The notes below the pieces were generated by a model, which had not been told where the DNA came from, did not search any database, and was given only the letters and a program-made list of their open reading frames with translations. The translations under genes were made by a program, and so were the position numbers. Below are positions 63,717-64,000 of a stretch of 64,000 nucleotides of DNA, piece after piece. Source of the stretch: CAIKMD01 sp963803265 (GTDB lineage Bacteria; Pseudomonadota; Alphaproteobacteria; ATCC43930; CGMCC-115725); the NCBI GenBank assembly GCA_963803265.1, contig CAWDLZ010000029.1, forward strand, positions 62,001 through 126,000. Direction: 5' to 3'. Within the stretch, counting starts at the first letter, position 1. Every line of letters begins with the position of its first letter.

Positions 63717-64000
63717 CTATTTAGGGGTTCGCGGCAAAGCCGGGAGGGATTTCACGTAGACCGCGATGGCATGGCGGTCGGCTTCGGTCAGCTTCGACGT
63801 CCCTTCGACGACTTCGCCCATGCCGGCGCCAACTCCTTCACCGTCGGGCGTCATCCCCGAGTTGAGCACCTCTTCGACGTCGGCAACGCTCCAATCGCCG
63901 ATGCCGTCCTTTTTGTCGGAGGTAATGTCGGGCGCGTCCTGCTTGTCCGGCCCGTGCGGATTGCCGGCAAAGGCGTGGGAATGATCGAGCGCGCCGAGGA
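63717..64000 (-). CDS. c-type cytochrome, C-terminal part (5' end outside window)
   Basis: About 94 C-terminal residues seen, stop at 63717. The segment HAFAGNPHGPDKQDAPDIT, DGIGDWSVADVEEVLNSGMT with a candidate axial Met, and LTEADRHAIAVYVKSLPAL match the last domain of diheme c-type cytochromes. The CXXCH motifs would lie upstream, beyond the window. Likely a periplasmic electron carrier; its partner cannot be named. Confidence 0.7.
   Translation of the reverse strand, partial: LGALDHSHAFAGNPHGPDKQDAPDITSDKKDGIGDWSVADVEEVLNSGMTPDGEGVGAGMGEVVEGTSKLTEADRHAIAVYVKSLPALPRTPK

Overview
This is a GC-rich stretch of chromosome from an alphaproteobacterium, most likely a member of Rhodospirillales or a related environmental order. 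The assignment is inferred from gene order and protein character, not from a search. Supporting it are the runs rpiB-glyA-nrdR-ribD-ribE-ribBX-ribH-nusB-thiL and yceD-rpmF-plsX-fabH-ihfA-merR, an LdtR-like MarR regulator, a Bpt leucyltransferase, a K+-independent H+-pyrophosphatase and a Mg-type HemB. No phage, IS element, CRISPR array or rRNA was seen. The one RNA gene is a tRNA-Pro(GGG).

Layout. 1-6.5 kb: a lipid-headgroup/glycolipid locus (class III aminotransferase with an N-terminal membrane helix, phosphatidylserine decarboxylase, GT4 glycosyltransferase, UPF0104 membrane protein, GT21 glycosyltransferase, LpxH-like phosphoesterase). 6.9-9.5 kb: a copper-handling operon (DUF2946, outer-membrane protein, TlpA, PCuAC) with a striking RNA stem-loop over one gene junction. 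9.6-14.8 kb: a crotonase, a CoA-binding protein, a ketosynthase/ACP pair, CutA, an MFS exporter and tRNA-Pro. 15-20 kb: merR, ihfA, fabH, plsX, rpmF, yceD, a cytochrome bc1 chaperone and a BamE-type lipoprotein. 20-31 kb: hppA, a flavin oxidoreductase, and the thiL/nusB/riboflavin/nrdR/glyA/rpiB cluster. 31-36.3 kb: a branched-chain amino-acid-type ABC importer with an unusual extra gene. 36.4-46.7 kb: msrQ, gcdH, an LdtR-like regulator, a penicillin-acylase-family hydrolase, a 2OG dioxygenase, a class III CoA-transferase, an alpha/beta hydrolase, an rRNA methyltransferase and hemB. 46.8-53.7 kb: motAB, GST, bpt and a very large flavin/Fe-S oxidoreductase. 53.8-61.4 kb: gamma-glutamyltransferase, 3-oxoadipyl-CoA thiolase, thioesterase, PcaIJ-type CoA-transferase, a BKACE enzyme and a PHB depolymerase. 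61.5-64 kb: an ABC-2 exporter and a partial cytochrome c.

Quality caveat. At least a dozen otherwise normal genes, several of them essential, are broken by single-base insertions, nearly always a duplicated A or T. They are best read as sequence errors. Affected genes are annotated across the frameshift, with the break position given.

Most interesting signals: (i) a family of four hairpins with different but self-complementary stems around a near-constant loop GCCGG(T/C)GGAGCA, three of them directly after genes and in sense orientation; (ii) the 68-nt structured RNA in the copper operon that abuts a ribosome-binding site; (iii) the lipid locus; (iv) the 1159-residue GltD-like/PyrK-like fusion protein.
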